From Diphasiastrum complanatum (lineage: Eukaryota > Streptophyta > Lycopodiopsida > Lycopodiales > Lycopodiaceae), in assembly GCA_029204225.1 (NCBI GenBank), contig CM055112.1, positions 43,917,200 to 43,981,199 on the forward strand: a stretch of DNA of 64,000 bases, read 5' to 3'. The notes beneath the pieces were generated by a model. That model worked only from the letters and a program-made list of their open reading frames with translations, had not been told where the DNA came from and searched no databases. Made by a program: the position numbers and the translations under genes. Numbering within the stretch: position 1 is the first letter of the stretch; each line of letters opens with the position of its first letter. Shown here one piece after another: positions 46,398 through 60,769 of this stretch.

Positions 46398-46938
46398 TGT
46401 AATGGCTAAGTCAAAACCTTGTGCTCGGACTCTTAGTGCTTTGTTGACATTCTCTTAAGTTTCGACGGTCCTTGTTTCCTCAGTTTCTCACGATGATTGA
46501 GCCCTAGGTGGCCCTCATTTTTTGGGTACTTCCTTAGTCTTGAAGGTTTGGCTTTCACACTCAGCTCTTGCCCAAAATGACCGGCTACAGATGCATACTT
46601 CATATATCCAGGTGTTCAAAAATAGTGGATGGTCTCTGACTTCCATACAGTTGGGTGAAAGGAAAACCCTGTAAAAATTATCAAACATCATATTATATTG
46701 ATATAAAATTCAGGGTTACATTGGCAATCCATCGAAAATTCCGTAAAATTATGGAAAACATAATTACACAGCCATTTCTAAGGCTGAATTATTTATCAAA
46801 TCTTTTAGTAGTCCATTTTGAGAGGACTGGGATCAGTTCGGCTATGGCTATACGGGCCAAAAAATTTGCCGGTCACACTAACTATGTAGTACATTTCCAT
46901 ACAACTGATGAAACAACTAATTTAGCCTGATTTATCAT

Positions 46939-48377
46939 GCCACCACACATTTTTCTTTTTACACTGATCCTAAGCATTCGCTATACTTGGTAAACAAGAC
47001 ATGCAATACAGGACGCATTGCAAGATAGTTATTATTATTGACTGAATTTGATCTTCGAGTTGTGGGTCGGAAGGATAAATAGCATTATCTTGCCGACCAT
47101 GTCTCAAGGATACAAACATCACCAATCAATACTGAAGTGGATGATGAACTGTTAAATGTTGTGTTATTCTATGTTGAAGAAGTACTTGAGCAAGCATAAG
47201 ATATTGTTAAATATCTGATGTTGGGCTAGCCTAACAAATCTTTGTCCAAAGTTCAACAAAGGCAATTGATTTTAAAAGCACAACCTGATTGCTAGTCAAT
47301 TGTATCACCGTGGAGTTGATGATATTCTAAGAAGATGTGTTTTGTCACATGAAGTGTCTGATCTAATCATGTCTTCTAGTGATGGAATGGGAGGAGGACA
47401 ATTTTCATCCGATATTACCATTTGAAAAATTTTGCAATTAGGATGGTGGCCTACACTTTATAAAGATACATAGAACTATATTCAGTATTGTGATGTTTGT
47501 TAATCAGCATGTCGTCCTAAAAATACAACTATGAACCTATACATTAGGTTTTAGCACAAGTATCATTTGAAAAATGGAGACTTGATTACGTTGGTCCTAT
47601 ACATCCTGTGACACGAGGTACTCAAGCTAGATACATTATCGTAGCAACTAATTATATGACCAAATGGGTTGAAGCACGAGCAGTTCGTGTAGCTGATGCA
47701 AAATCTACTACAAAATTTTTATATGACAATATCATTGTTTGATTTGGTTGTCTTGTTGAGATTGTCAATGATCGGAGAACACATTTTGTCAATGAAACGA
47801 TAAAGTGTCTATTGGAGGACTTTTTTGCTATTCATCAGTTTAGTACTCTGTATTATCCGAGGGGTAATGGACAAGCAAAATCATCCAATAACATTCTTTG
47901 TAATATTATGACAAAGATAGTGGAAGCAAGTCTTTCTGATTGGGAACTTAAACTACATGCTGCACTATGGACATCCGTACGTATAAAGTGAGTAAAAATC
48001 AGATGCCATTTCAACTTGTGTATGGCCAAGACGCAGTTATGCCATTAGAACTTTTAGTTCCATCATTACGCATAGTAGCAACAAAACACTTGGATGATGC
48101 TAAATCGCTACAACTTTGTCATGATGCTTTACATAAACTTTGTGAAACCAGATTGATGGGAATTCATGCACTAGCAGAGGAAAAAGATCATCGTAAGGCA
48201 TGACATGATCATCAATTACAGAAGAAGGATTTGAAGGAAGGAGATCTTGCCTTAATGTATAAAACAAAATTTATCAAGGAAAAGTTGCAATTTACATGTA
48301 AAGTACCATACAAAGTTAAAGAAATTTTATCTTATGGAGTAGTGGTCTTGTAACACCTAGATGGTAAAAGATTTGAT
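46939..48377 (+). pseudogene. Ty3/gypsy integrase relic, copy 2
   Basis: Same relic with the same lost Asp and Glu. It keeps VGPIHPV near 47595 where copy 1 reads VASIHPV, so copy 2 has the ancestral bases there. Confidence 0.8.
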
Positions 48378-48669
48378 ACACATGTCATCGATTATGCAAG
48401 TTTTGGTAGCTTGATCCCCCAACTTGATCAAAAATCTGATCATTTTCATTTTCATTTTGCTTGCTTCATTATGAATTCCCTCTGCCTCATTCGGACCTTG
48501 AAACAGACATGTTAATCATCAAGACAAGCCCATAACCTCTGTTGACAGGCAGAAGAACAAGAAACAAATATGTAATCATGAAAAAAACATATAAACAATC
48601 TGTTGTATCATCAATGTAGTATAGAGGTTCGTCGTTGGGAGTGACAACCTCACTTTCACCTGCATAGCA

Positions 48670-48747
<78 letters not shown>

Positions 48748-48806
48748 TAGGTTGAGAAAGGCCTTGGGGGCTCGAGTGCCTACCCAAAACTATTCTATCC
48801 CAATGC

Positions 48807-48872
<66 letters not shown>

Positions 48873-48889
48873 AGAGAGATAGAGAGATA
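48670..48889. repeat. (GA)n microsatellite with filler insertion, copy 2
   Basis: Counterpart of 16544-16660, split by about 63 bp of unrelated sequence (about 48747-48809: GCCTAGGTTGAG ... CCCAATGCAG). Confidence 0.95.
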
Positions 48890-49591
48890 GAGAGAGAGTG
48901 AGAGAGATGGAGATGGAGAAACCAAGAGAGTTTTATTAAGAAGAGAATGGAAGATGATACAATACAAAGCAAATGGCTCTCTCTTATATATTTTAGAGGT
49001 GAGCCTCCTTCACTCTCATTGGAAACTTCATTGGGGCAAGGATTCTAATCCAAGCTCTTTAAATAAACACAACTTAAATCTATTGGTTCTAAGAAAGCAC
49101 AAGGGCACTCACATGATTCATGTGAGTTCTACTTTGTGCAACTTAGATTCCTTATTTTTCAGTTTGAAATTGTGAACATGGGCCTCTAATTAGTTATTTA
49201 AAACTAGGGCCCAAGTCACTAGAACTCGACTTAAGCTATTTAACTAGTGTGCTCATTGGGTTGGTCTTACACACACAGGACGACAGTGCCCTCACACTTA
49301 TTACCCTACTTATAATGTATTGTGGTGGGGCCCACTAGGTAAGACTTGGCCAATAGTATTTCAAGTGGTGGGACCCACTTGTTCATTATTGTACAAGAAA
49401 TACTCACAACAAGGTCCACGTCCCAAAGTAGTGCCGGTCCCTCGGCACTAGGCTGCAAGTGTCGTGAAGGGGCGCTGTTATTTTATTGTTTGGACATGGG
49501 TGCTTCAGGAAAAATGTGGATAGAATTCACTTACGTAAAACCTGAGGCTTTATTAGTGGATGATCAGCAAGAACTGAGACTTGCCAGATTT

Positions 49592-50637
49592 TCAATAATA
49601 CCCATAAGGGTTTGGTGGCCATTCCGGATAACCTTGTTCATCAACAATTGGGTAGTTCATCCCAAGATAAAACTTGATCCTCATAGATTGGCGCATGTTG
49701 TCATTGTACGCGCTGTGGCTTGCTGGACTGGAGGCCTGATTGGGCTTGGATTCTCTGGATTTGGCCTTTGAAAAATGGATATACCCGGATTTGGCGTTGG
49801 TTTGGGCTGCTACATTATGGAATAATGAGACTTTGGTTGAATCTTGCTCGTTGAGAGACAATCATCAACTTTAGTTTTCCCTTGGTCATTGCACTTCTCC
49901 GTTGAAGGGCTCCGAGATGGCACTTTTCCTTGGATCTTGTGCTGAATTGTCTTCAAGTTGCCCTATTGACCCTAGTGCCCTTTGTAATTTATCACTAAGA
50001 ATTCTTTGCAGTGATTGCGCCAAGAGACTTGGTAAAATCCACCGGACTTCGTCGGATGTCAATTTCTTGACTTCCTCAATTACCATTGGCGTGACGGATT
50101 CTACCATCTATGTCTGTGATGGTTTTATTTGTTTGCCCGAGGGTATCTTTGCATATTTTGGGACGTTTGCCACATCGTCTTCTTCCTCACTCGTTCATAA
50201 CCCGGTGGCACTAAGGTTTTTTTTTTTATAATGCATTTGAGATGGAACGGTTGCCATAGGTACATGTCAGTCTACATAAGCCAAATGCCTTCTAGCTTTT
50301 TGGGAATTTTTCATCAGACAATCTCGGCATGGATGATTAACTCCGCATTGTGCAAACAAGGTTCGAATATTGATGGATGCCCTCGATGTGGACATTCGGC
50401 TCGACGATGTTTTCCTCCGCATCCATAGCATCTTATCGAGTGTAATATACCATCGCCTCTAAGTTGATAGGCATACACTAGTAATAGATTCCCCTTAGGA
50501 TCTTCCATGAAATAGATTGGTAGGCTATTATGGTCTTCCATTGAGTTTGGTGACATGCAAGAGGATATAACCAAAACTTCTACCTTGCCACTGGTTGTTG
50601 AAGAAACTCGTGATTTAGATCTGAAAGATAGAGTCAC
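49592..50637 (-). pseudogene. Gag-like zinc-knuckle region, copy 2
   Basis: Counterpart of 17355-18400. The first knuckle reads CYGCGGKHRRAEC and is intact, but a 1-bp change then shifts frame (PCLHNAEL instead of PCCAQCGV). Confidence 0.4.
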
Positions 50638-51196
50638 TCACTAGTGAGGCTTAGGTTTTTTTTCAATTTTTTTTTTCTAAAGGGAATACAACCGTCGCAG
50701 TCGTGGGAAGAGGCTATCTGAAATATAGAGTCACTCACCAGCGAGGCTTAGGTTCTTTTCCAATTTTTAGTTTTAAAGGGAATAAAACCGTCGCAGTCGT
50801 GGGAGGAGGCTATATGAAAGATAGAGTCGCTCACCAGTGAGGCTTAGGTTCTTTTCCAATTTTTTCAGTTTTTATTTTATTTTTTTTGTACAAGCAAAAA
50901 AAAACACAAGAAACGGCAAAATCTCGAAAAAACAGCAAAACTAACACGAAATTATACTAATCTAACCTTAAAATTTCCGATTTTTTTGTGTGAAAAAAGA
51001 ATGGTGAGAGAGAAGAAAAAATAGAGAGAAAGAGAAAGGAGAGTAGAGAGAGAGTATAGAAAAGGAGAGAGAGAGAGAGCTATGCGGCGAAACGAGTGCG
51101 TGGCATGCTCCTCGGCAATGACGCCACTGTTGTGTTGTCAATGAAGTATAGAGGTTCGTCGCTGGGAGTGGCAACCTCGCCTTCACCTGCATAAGA

Positions 51197-51298
<102 letters not shown>

Positions 51299-51339
51299 CA
51301 TGTCCATGTCCAGTACAAGGGAATCAAAATAATTTCTGA

Positions 51340-51644
51340 CGTGGATAGCTGGTCACTCCAGTTGTATGTGGTTATTAATTATGCCACGTCATTCCGGACG
51401 TGGTCGTATTAAATAATTAATAATCATATGAGGGCCCACATCTATAATTGGACATAGGAGCACATGCATGGTGAAAACTACTTTAATACAAGAATAGGAG
51501 GTCAATAGCTCAATGAAATATTCTCTTTCTTTAGGAGAATAAGTTTTGGTTGGGTGATTCATGCTCCACAGGTGTCCTTTTGGTTTGCATGTGATTGGAA
51601 TCCTGAAGATCTTCACTTAGTGGTTCTTATAGTGGTATCAGAGC
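51340..51644 (+). mobile_element. LTR-like segment with primer-binding site, copy 2
   Basis: Counterpart of the two above; the primer-binding site is at 51633-51644. About 24 bp are missing near 51514. Confidence 0.6.
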
Positions 51645-53292
51645 TTGGATCACATCTGCCAGGAGGTGGAGCTTGAGGATCTTGGATTTTGCAGTTCTTT
51701 TGGTGTAGCTCTTTGCTTTTTCTTCCAAGTGCTGGATTTCAATTTCAAGTAGGTGGATTGTCAGATCCTTGGTGTAAATGGGCTATAAAAACCATGTTTG
51801 ACTACAATTAGAACTTTTAGTGCTTGCATGCAATGAATTTATAGGGATTTGGATTTGATTGTGTGACTTTGTGGATTTTCCCCACAAATTTTGGTCAAAA
51901 TTGGTCAAAATTAGTCAAAAAGCAAGGTTTTTTGATGATTTTTGGACTAATTATGGGGTAGATCTCAAAATTCTCAACCAAGACTTAGTATGAACATTTT
52001 TAGAGATGTAATGAAGCTTTCCCTAAGCTTTCATGAAGTTTAGTAGGGATTAGACACCATTAGAGGGCTCAAACCACCCAAAAATGGTGTATTTTTTATG
52101 ATTTTTGAGCATAGATACCTCTCAATTGGGGATTTGAGCCGGTTGGTTCTTGTTACAATCTTAAAGATATGCTGTATTTCCTCTGATTTGAGCTATCATG
52201 CATCCAATTTGGATAGATGTGAATTAGACACCAACATATTGAAGTTTTGCCTATTGAAGGAGGCCATAAATGCATTTTTTGCATGATCTGAGCTTCTGAT
52301 TGCTTGCTAGACCTGTTAGAAGCTCTTGTGCCTCTCTAATGGACCTCATTAGAGTGCTTGTAACCTCTGATACAAGGCTTATTGGGCTGGGATGTGATTT
52401 TTGATGATTCCTCTCTCCAAAAGTGCACCCTCCTACTTGTTTTTTGGGCATTTATTTTTCGCATGTGTGAAGCCTAGGTGGCAGGGTGATGTGGCAAGTG
52501 CCTTGTAGACCCATCTCCCTTCGTACTGTGCTTTACAGTGACCAATTTGGTGTCCTGTAGAGAAAGTTATGGTCGTTTGAAGTTTGGCAATTTTTGAACA
52601 AAAATTTGCAAATTTTCAGAATTGTTCTGATGCATGCATGCTTGTAAATCAATATAGTGCTTTCCTGTTGATGGAAATGTATAAATAGACCTGTAGGCAT
52701 GCTTAAATGCATGTTGCATGCGTAACCAATGATTTTGATCAGTAGAATTCTTTCATGTAGCTATTTTTAGCAATTCTAGATCAAATAACTTTTCTAGCAA
52801 CTAGGTACGAAAATTTTTTCGTTTTTTGAAAAATTCTGTGCATGTTGAGTTAGTTGCATGCATGATCTTTCGAAATGAATTCAATTTGTAACAATGCCTG
52901 TGTTTTTGCAAAATTGATCTTTTTAAATCGATTTTCACAATTGGTCCATTTCGAATAGATTTTGAAAATCTCAGTTTTTCGTAGATTTTAGTGTTGGTCA
53001 TAAAAGTTGTTGTGGTTTAATTCATTCTGATATTGATTTTGCGAAAGTTTAATGTATATGCAAACTCTCTCTCTCTCTCTGAAACCCCTCTTTTTTATAG
53101 TACTATAATTTCATGGTAGCCCTGCACCTAACCATGGCCACATTGGACTTTGGCCCGCCATTCAACTTTGGTCCGCATTCAACTTCGGACCTCCTTATGT
53201 TCTTGATGAACCCTGCACTCCATTAACCCCTGTGATCCCCCCCACCAAAGGATCGATGAACTAATTCTGGTCGCATCTATATGTCCGCCTTC

Positions 53293-53296
<4 letters not shown>

Positions 53297-53332
<36 letters not shown>

Positions 53333-53355
53333 TCACTCACTCACTCACTCACTCA
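53297..53355. repeat. (CA)n/(CTCA)n microsatellite, copy 2
   Basis: Shorter CA run and more CTCA units than copy 1, followed by a longer C-run (about 53397-53412). Confidence 0.9.
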
Positions 53356-53484
53356 CACCATCGGCCGTCTGTCATCGCCCGTCACTTAGATCGTTCCCCC
53401 CCCCCCCCCCCCAGCCCGTCGTCATCGGCCGTCACCCAAATCGTCCGCACCCTGCCCCCGTCAACGACGGGCACACTTCGCTAG

Positions 53485-53760
53485 TCAAGTACTAAATTCT
53501 TTGAGTGGATCACTAGTAATAGATCTCAAGATGTAGAATGAAGGATCTATCTTCATTTGTTCTCTCCCTTTTACGATGAAATGATTAACCTCATGATGAT
53601 TTCTAACAACAGTTCTCTCTGGCAGTGATGGAGTGTAGGTAACTTCTGCCTCCTCTGGCAACGATTTGTCCACAATGCAAATGAGGAACTTTTGCCTCTG
53701 GAATGTGTTGATCCTCAGATGTGATTGGTCAGCAGGAGCTTCAAGCCAGGTTTTTCTCAC
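53485..53760 (-). CDS. Unrecognised 91-residue ORF, copy 2
   Basis: Counterpart of 23340-23615 with one residue changed; same doubts. Confidence 0.2.
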   Translation of the reverse strand: MRKTWLEAPADQSHLRINTFQRQKFLICIVDKSLPEEAEVTYTPSLPERTVVRNHHEVNHFIVKGREQMKIDPSFYILRSITSDPLKEFST

Positions 53761-54129
53761 AAAGTGTCATAATTTTATGAATGTGGCCCTCATTATCTGG
53801 AATGAGCTACTGGCCTTGGATCAATGAAACATTTTTATTATGCTATCACACCTTATAGAAAGTTCACATAAACCTTGATTTTGACTCTCAAGAATTTATT
53901 TTGGAAAGATTATCAAGACTTGTCCCATGAATGAACGAAGTCTAATCCTCACCCTCACATGAAGAAAAACAAAATGAGCTCACAAAAGACTCACTAACAA
54001 AGATAGAAACTTTCCATTGAATGAATCCTAGAAGAATTCTCAAGCTAGAATTGGTGAAATGGAAAGGAATCTCTACTCATCACATATGCCTCACACTCTA
54101 TTGAATCCACTCTCATACACTCTATTGCA

Positions 54130-54935
54130 TTAGAGGAGTTCTAAATCCAAAAAAGACCCTTTGTAAAGATACTTTTTACATTTTTTCTCAAATTTTGCTT
54201 ACACATGGACCAATCAAAACATTCAAATTTGAAATCTACGTAACGTACCTCATTAGAATTGGAAAAAAAAGTTTTCTTAGTAATGCTATAATTCGGTGCC
54301 GGGGGCAGCCCACAAACATGACATGTTATTCATAGTATAATATGTAATTATCATTTCAAATAGCATAACTTTTTATCTGTAGCTCTGATTGAGACAAAAA
54401 TTATACACTTGGAAAGCGCTCAATGAGAGCTTTCCAACAGTACCCTAGATGACTACTTTTGGGCTACTCTTCAAAAGTTATGGCTGGTCAAAGTTTCAGA
54501 CCAAAAAAAAAAAGTCCACATATCTCTCTTGTGCGCAGACTGAGAGTGCACAAGAGAGGAATGTGGACTTTTTTTTTGGTCTAAAATTTTGACCGGCCAT
54601 AACTTTTGAATAGTAGCCCAGAAGCAGGTCATTTAGGTGCCGTTAGAAAGCTCTCGTCGAGCGCTTTCCAATGGTATAATTTTTGTCTCAATCAGAGCTA
54701 CGGTTAAAAAGTTATCCTATTTCAAATGAACTAGAAACGATAATGTACATAGAATGGTTAAGCATCGAAACTAGTGCGGGCAAAAATGAAAAAGTATTTG
54801 GGCAGAATTTTTTTTGGTAATTTACATCAATAAACTTAGTCAATCTACGTGGCATTCCTTAAAGAGTCTTTTTTGGATTCAGAATTCTTCTAATGAATCC
54901 ACTCTCATACAATCTGTCAAGAACATTTTCAGGAA
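54130..54935. repeat. Long foldback inverted repeat, copy 2
   Basis: Counterpart of 23985-24790; loop near 54535-54547. Several substitutions, such as GCTATCC to GCTTTCC, bring the arms closer to perfect pairing. Confidence 0.85.
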
Positions 54936-55777
54936 TTCTCAATTCATAATTAAAATCTCTCTTTCACATTATTGGAGAAAGCTCAACTCATGATTCAATT
55001 TCATATCTCACATCAGACAAGCACTCATGAGCAAGGGCATTAACCTACCACTCATCACAATTCTCTCATAAGCAAAGGATCCCAAATGATGAAAATTAAT
55101 AAGCACAGATCAAGGGAAAGTGAGCATCTTGGAGCATGAGGTCTTCATTCTAAATCATAACATGCATGCATATCTATTTTATTTACAAAAAAATATATAC
55201 AGTTCTACATGTGCAGCTTCAGATTTCATCTAAAAAGAAGACATCACCTCTACGAATGTCTTTTCCCTCATCATCATTACCCTTGCCGCTGCCGCCAGTT
55301 CCCGTTGCCATTGTTGCCATCCACTTCTCCTGCACAAGTTCTTAATCAATCTACTCATGTGCTTCATCAATCTGCACATGCAATCATAGGTACTTTGTGA
55401 AATTTGAATGCAATGCAATCCTATTTTAACTAAACATGAGGTACTTTGTGAAAGTTGAATGCAATGCAATCCTATTTTAACTAAAGAGTTCACCTAATCT
55501 ATTGGAAAGATGCTTCTACTTTCCAATTTTCTACACATGTTCTCGAAATTATGATTGTAGAAAAGTTGATATTCTTTGTTAGTTGGGTCTTTGCCATGGA
55601 CTGTATTTTGTAGACACATTAAAGAAACTTGTTAACAATTGAGCTATGAGTATAACTTAGTTGACTTAAGCTATGAATAGAACTTAACAAAAAAATTTAT
55701 GTTTAAAAATTGCTCACAAAAAATCTACAAAAGGATGTTTTTCACCGTAGCCAAGATGATATTATTCATGCTCAGTC

Positions 55778-57880
55778 TTACTCTTGCGGCTTCTTTATGC
55801 TTGTCATATTTATGGGGGGTTTTTTAAACTCACTCGCAAGCAAAGTCCAAGTACTTTTGCTAGTGGAGGTGTTGGAGTAGATAACACCTGAAAGTTTCCT
55901 CTCTTTCCTATGAGTTGTGAGACACATAGACTTGGCCTTGTCTCTTGAAAATCTCCTTGACATGAGTTGGGATGACTCCTCCTTTCTCCATCACACACTT
56001 GGATTGTTGGTAGATATGAAGATCTCACCATCATTATTGAAAAAGTATTAACCTTTCACTTGCCTCCAATAGGAACCCCCCCTAAGACAAATGAAAATGT
56101 GAAATGACTTTACAAAGTAATTTTGTGACTCCCATAAGCCTAGACTTGAACAAATCAAAGGTGTAACAAGATGTCGGAGAATTAATCTGGTGTGCTCAGC
56201 AATTGATTTATAATTAAAAGTACCAACGATTGTTACTTGTTCACAATGAATTGGTAACACCAATGTCTCATTGGAAGAGGAAAGGATCTTTGTTGAATCA
56301 AGAAGATATTGTCCATTTGAATCCAATCGTACAGTTGCATGTGGCCCTCGACATGTAATTCTAAAACATTTAACATCGAACAAAAAGATCTTGAAAGATG
56401 TATAGTCGACTTACGATATATCTTGTATGGTTCCAATGTATTCGAAGTCACTTTCAACCAAATTGGTATCCCTACTGTGATTGGATTGATGAAACCTTGG
56501 CATCACCCTACAATCGAATGTCATTCTTTTTTGGTCTATGCTTTCAATGCGAAAGTGTTGTCCACTAGACCAAAGAGTAGTATGCTGCCTATACTGCCAT
56601 ATTGAAAAATATATATATCAATTAATATTTTGAAAAAATGTGTTACAAAACCAAAGCAATTATTATATATATCATAAATGGTGATTCTAAGTTTAGAGAC
56701 AAACATGCCAACTTTAACCGTGCACAAGATCTCACTCCAAATTTGATATTTGTTTTCCACTCGCACAACCATCATTCATGGCTTCATATAGCCAAGAAAT
56801 GTTGCATTGATTTGGGAGCTTCTCCAATTCAAATGGAAAAGCCTAGCCCCTATGTGATCAACACCACCACGTTCTACCAATATTCCATTGACCTTTGGAT
56901 TTTTCATATAAATCAATCCAAGATTGACAATTCTTCTGTGTTATATAGCATGAATGTGCAAACCTTGTCTCTCATACACTCAAAAAACCTAGCACATGTT
57001 TCTTTTCCTTGGGGAATGTTGTCTTGTTTGTTGCTCTCCTCATCACTATGATGCCAGAGTCTTGGAGCCCCTGGATTTAATTGTGCCAATACCATTTAAT
57101 GTAAAACAAAGACTCTTGTTCCATCCAACCTTCCTCCATACTACCTTTCTACACACATTTTTTGGTGAATAAAATCTTTTAGGACTTTCATAAAGTGCTC
57201 CAAAATAAACATCCATCTTGCACTCACAGGGCCCGCTAGCTCCACCTTATCAACAAGGTGAACCAATAGGTGAATTTTGATATCCATGATTATATGCATC
57301 ACTAACTGACCACATCAAATGCATGTACCTGTATCATCATGTGCCAATTGTGAGACGTTAATCCGGATAATTTGCCATCTGTGGTGAATGCCCCTCTTAT
57401 AAACCCTACATATCTAGTGGAAAATCATGCATGTCTAATATTTGCCTTTATATGCGTATTCTCTTCGTTTAACAAAATCCATGGTGCACGAGGTAATTTT
57501 GATCTTGACTCTTGTCCATCTTTAGTCCACAAGTGTCGTATTTGAACAAAATTTTTTATTTCTTCAAGTAATCGTGCATATAAACCTTCTGACTGATTGA
57601 AGTGTCTCCATAGTGACTCTCCCACATTTTGAAACTGTGTATTGGATCCAATAAATGAGTTCTTTTTAATGTCGTCCAATATGAGAGTGTATGAAATATG
57701 GATAACCTTTTTATACCCTCTATGGAAGTGGAATTCTCCGTTTCATTGTTCCATTTCTCAAGCCAATCTTTACTCATTAATCTTTCCGGTGGAGGGCGTG
57801 CCTCCACTTTGTCTCCTAGTGGACAAAAACAAGTTTGTAATGATTTTCTTTCCTTGCATATCGTCAGCCCAAGATTTAAT
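55778..57880 (-). pseudogene. CACTA (En/Spm) transposase relic, copy 2
   Basis: Counterpart of 25634-27690. It keeps the LLDPIH motif (57621-57668 on the plus strand) that copy 1 has lost, so here the block from EARPPPERL to APWILLNEE is uninterrupted apart from one frame change. Confidence 0.7.
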
Positions 57881-58963
57881 CAATCTAGCATCAGGGAGAT
57901 GAAGTTAGTTGTCATGAGTAGATTCGTTCCCATGAGAGCGATAACATATTTCAGATTTCAGCATGAATGGAAGATCCACATCCATTAACCCTAAGCATTA
58001 ACACTAAGATCCACAATGAAGATAGCTTACTCTCTCTCTCTCTCCCTTCCTCTCTCATAAAAAGTATAAAAACATGCAGTCCCAATAATACTCAGGTCCA
58101 ACAATTAGCAAACACTATAAAAGCATGAGAAATAGAGGAAAAGTAATAGTGAGCAAGGACATTCATAAATCCATGTCACAAGAGAACCAATTTGCATTAT
58201 TGAAATGAAGATATGTACATGTGTAGCAAACTCGAGTCGGGCAGTGTTGAAATCTAGGTTGTGCATGGTACTGCACCTTCTCCATGAAATCGAGTCAGGC
58301 AGTGTTGAAATCTAGGTTGTGTGGCAAAAAACAACGATGGGCTCCGGCGATCTACTTTGAAGTTGTCCAGGCTATAAATCGAGATTCCCATGAGCCTTTT
58401 ATTACCTCCTCCTAAACTCGCATTTCTCAAAGGGACCCACATGTCGTGTAAAAGGGTTGGTCAAAAGCCAAGTTTCATCCTCTCGTTCACTTTAGGTCAA
58501 AATTTGAGTCACAAATCCTGGTTTTGATTTTGAGCGCGGGAATCATTATGTCCTATACATCAGAGCCTTACGTCCTTTTTCTCTCCGTTTTCTTATATAT
58601 ATATATGTGATCCATACACGTTAAAATACATTCGGTCGTTCATAGTTGCTGCTACGAAAGCGAGTTTGTATTCACCTTCCTTCATTTTCTTTGAGAACCT
58701 TCTCCTTCATCACACTTCTGCCGGTCGCTAATGTTCACAGTGTTAGATTCTATCCGTGTGTGTGGCACGATCTGCTACATTCATACTTATGAGCGATTGA
58801 TTATTCTTCCATGCCAAAGTTATGCATACACTCTTGTTCCCCAACATCAATTGAAGTAGACCGATTATAGTCGTGCAGCAGAAGGAATGCAACATCTTTA
58901 GTCGGCATTGAGTTGTGAAGCTTCCTATATCAGGGCGACTATCATTCTTTACGTCTATACACC

Positions 58964-59718
58964 ATGTTCAATGATGAACAGAAAAATGATAAACTGCTTG
59001 ATTCTGGTCCAATGATTGGAGCTCCTAAACGGACCGAAAGGCGACATGGAAAGCCGTCGACGTCGATAATTCAAGATGAAAATTCAACGTCAAAGAATGC
59101 ATTTGCGTCCCATGTACGTAGCCACCTTTACAAAACAGAGCTTTGCAAGCTGTGGGAGGAAAGTGGAAGCTGTTACTTTGGTAAAAAATGCAAGGTATAT
59201 TTTAATATGTATTATAGATCAAGGATCAAGGCAAGGGTATTGATCGTATCAGGATGCATACTTAGAAAACTTGATGTCCATTTCTGTTATCTTATCTCTT
59301 GGTGATATATTGCTACAGTTTAGTGCCATCTATTTTCTATAATAGATGGAGTGTTATTGCCGTTTATTTTGAACTTCAAAAAACGTATGAATTGCTAGTT
59401 TGCTCACGGAAGGGAGGAACTACGAATTGCTAATCGACATTCAAAATACAAGACAGAGGTAAGCTTCCTTATGTATTCTCATCTAGAACCATCGAAATAA
59501 TGCATGAGTCGATTTATTAAACAGTGTTATCCTTGCAGGATTGTACGGCTTTCACCATAGAGGGACTTTGCAAATATGGTACTCGATGCTCCTTTATCCA
59601 TCCAAAATTCTCTCTTGGGGAAGGAGCTTTCCAGGGAAAGAGACTTTCTAAAAGGCTGCCAGTTTTTGAGCAGATCTGTCAAAGTTCTCCTCAAACTGGA
59701 CCATTTTCAAGTTCATAG
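58964..59718 (+). CDS. TTP-type tandem CCCH zinc-finger protein, three exons, copy 2
   Basis: Exons 58964-59194, 59399-59458 and 59539-59718; same phase-0 junctions and same length of 156 residues. All eight zinc ligands and the 18-residue linker are unchanged. Differences from copy 1 that I see in coding sequence: one silent change at a Ser codon in exon 1, and Ser to Thr and Ser to Phe in the last ten residues. Exon 2 is identical. Two nearly identical, apparently intact paralogues thus stand about 30 kb apart, each with its own leader and 3' flank. Confidence 0.8.
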
Positions 59719-59793
59719 TTAAAGTTATGGTTGATACATGCTACTCGTTCGGTTCTAAACTATACATAAACATTGCTTCTGTTTATATATAGT

Positions 59794-59871
59794 TCTAGAA
59801 TACATAGAATCTGTGAGCCTGGACACACTTCTTCTAGAATACATAGAATCTGTGAGCCTGGACACACTTCT
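59794..59871 (+). repeat. Two tandem 39-bp units after the CCCH gene, copy 2
   Basis: Same unit as at 29603, present twice. Confidence 0.9.
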
Positions 59872-60769
59872 TCAAGTATAGACTTGATTACTTACATGGT
59901 CCTTTGGATGCACGTGCATTGCAGAGTGTCTTTTATTTGAACTTAAAATGTCAAAACCTAAAAGAGTAATCTACACCATTTGATCAAAACATTTACCTAG
60001 AAATACCTTCACTTATAAAATGTTAAAATGGACTACTTAAGAAAGCACCATTTGACGTGCTTTTATTTGAACTAGCTTAAGAAAATATAAGCATCGACAC
60101 CCCAATTATCAAGGTCTCACAAGTGTTCCATGACCTTCATCTAGTGCTAGTTCTCTAAATCTCAGGAGATAAATTGTTGCCTTTTTCTAATTTGAATTGT
60201 AGCTTGATTTATAACTCCCATCTCAATATATGAAAGTAGAAATACATATTAGATTTGTTGGGCAAAAGCCTATTAATAGCTTGTGATTTATCTTGTTGAT
60301 TGAAAAAAATGTCATATTTTTATCCTGCCTATTGTCAGATTCAAGAAACTATCACAACATTGTGCAATTGTCATTAAACTTGTGGTGCTAATTGATCCAA
60401 ATGATTTATGATTTGGTCATTGTCTTAGCTTGGCTAAGGTTTGTTGACTTTGAATTACGAGATCAACAAGGGGCTCGATTGCAAGTAAGATTAATCAGAG
60501 CCTAATAAAAAATGAGAATGAAGTAAACAAGGTTAGAAGATTTTGAGTCTAGAAACACTTTATCCACTCCATCAACTAGAATGCCTAGAAGCACCATAGC
60601 AAAAATGTGATGAGAGGCTATTGCAATTTTATGGAGGATAATCATAATAGAATATATGTGCATATTACCCACTATTATTAAAAATATCTTGAAATTCGCT
60701 TAGACAAGAGACCATATATATATCTTTCCCAACTCCATGTCATTTTCCTTAAAGAGATGAATCCCTGCT

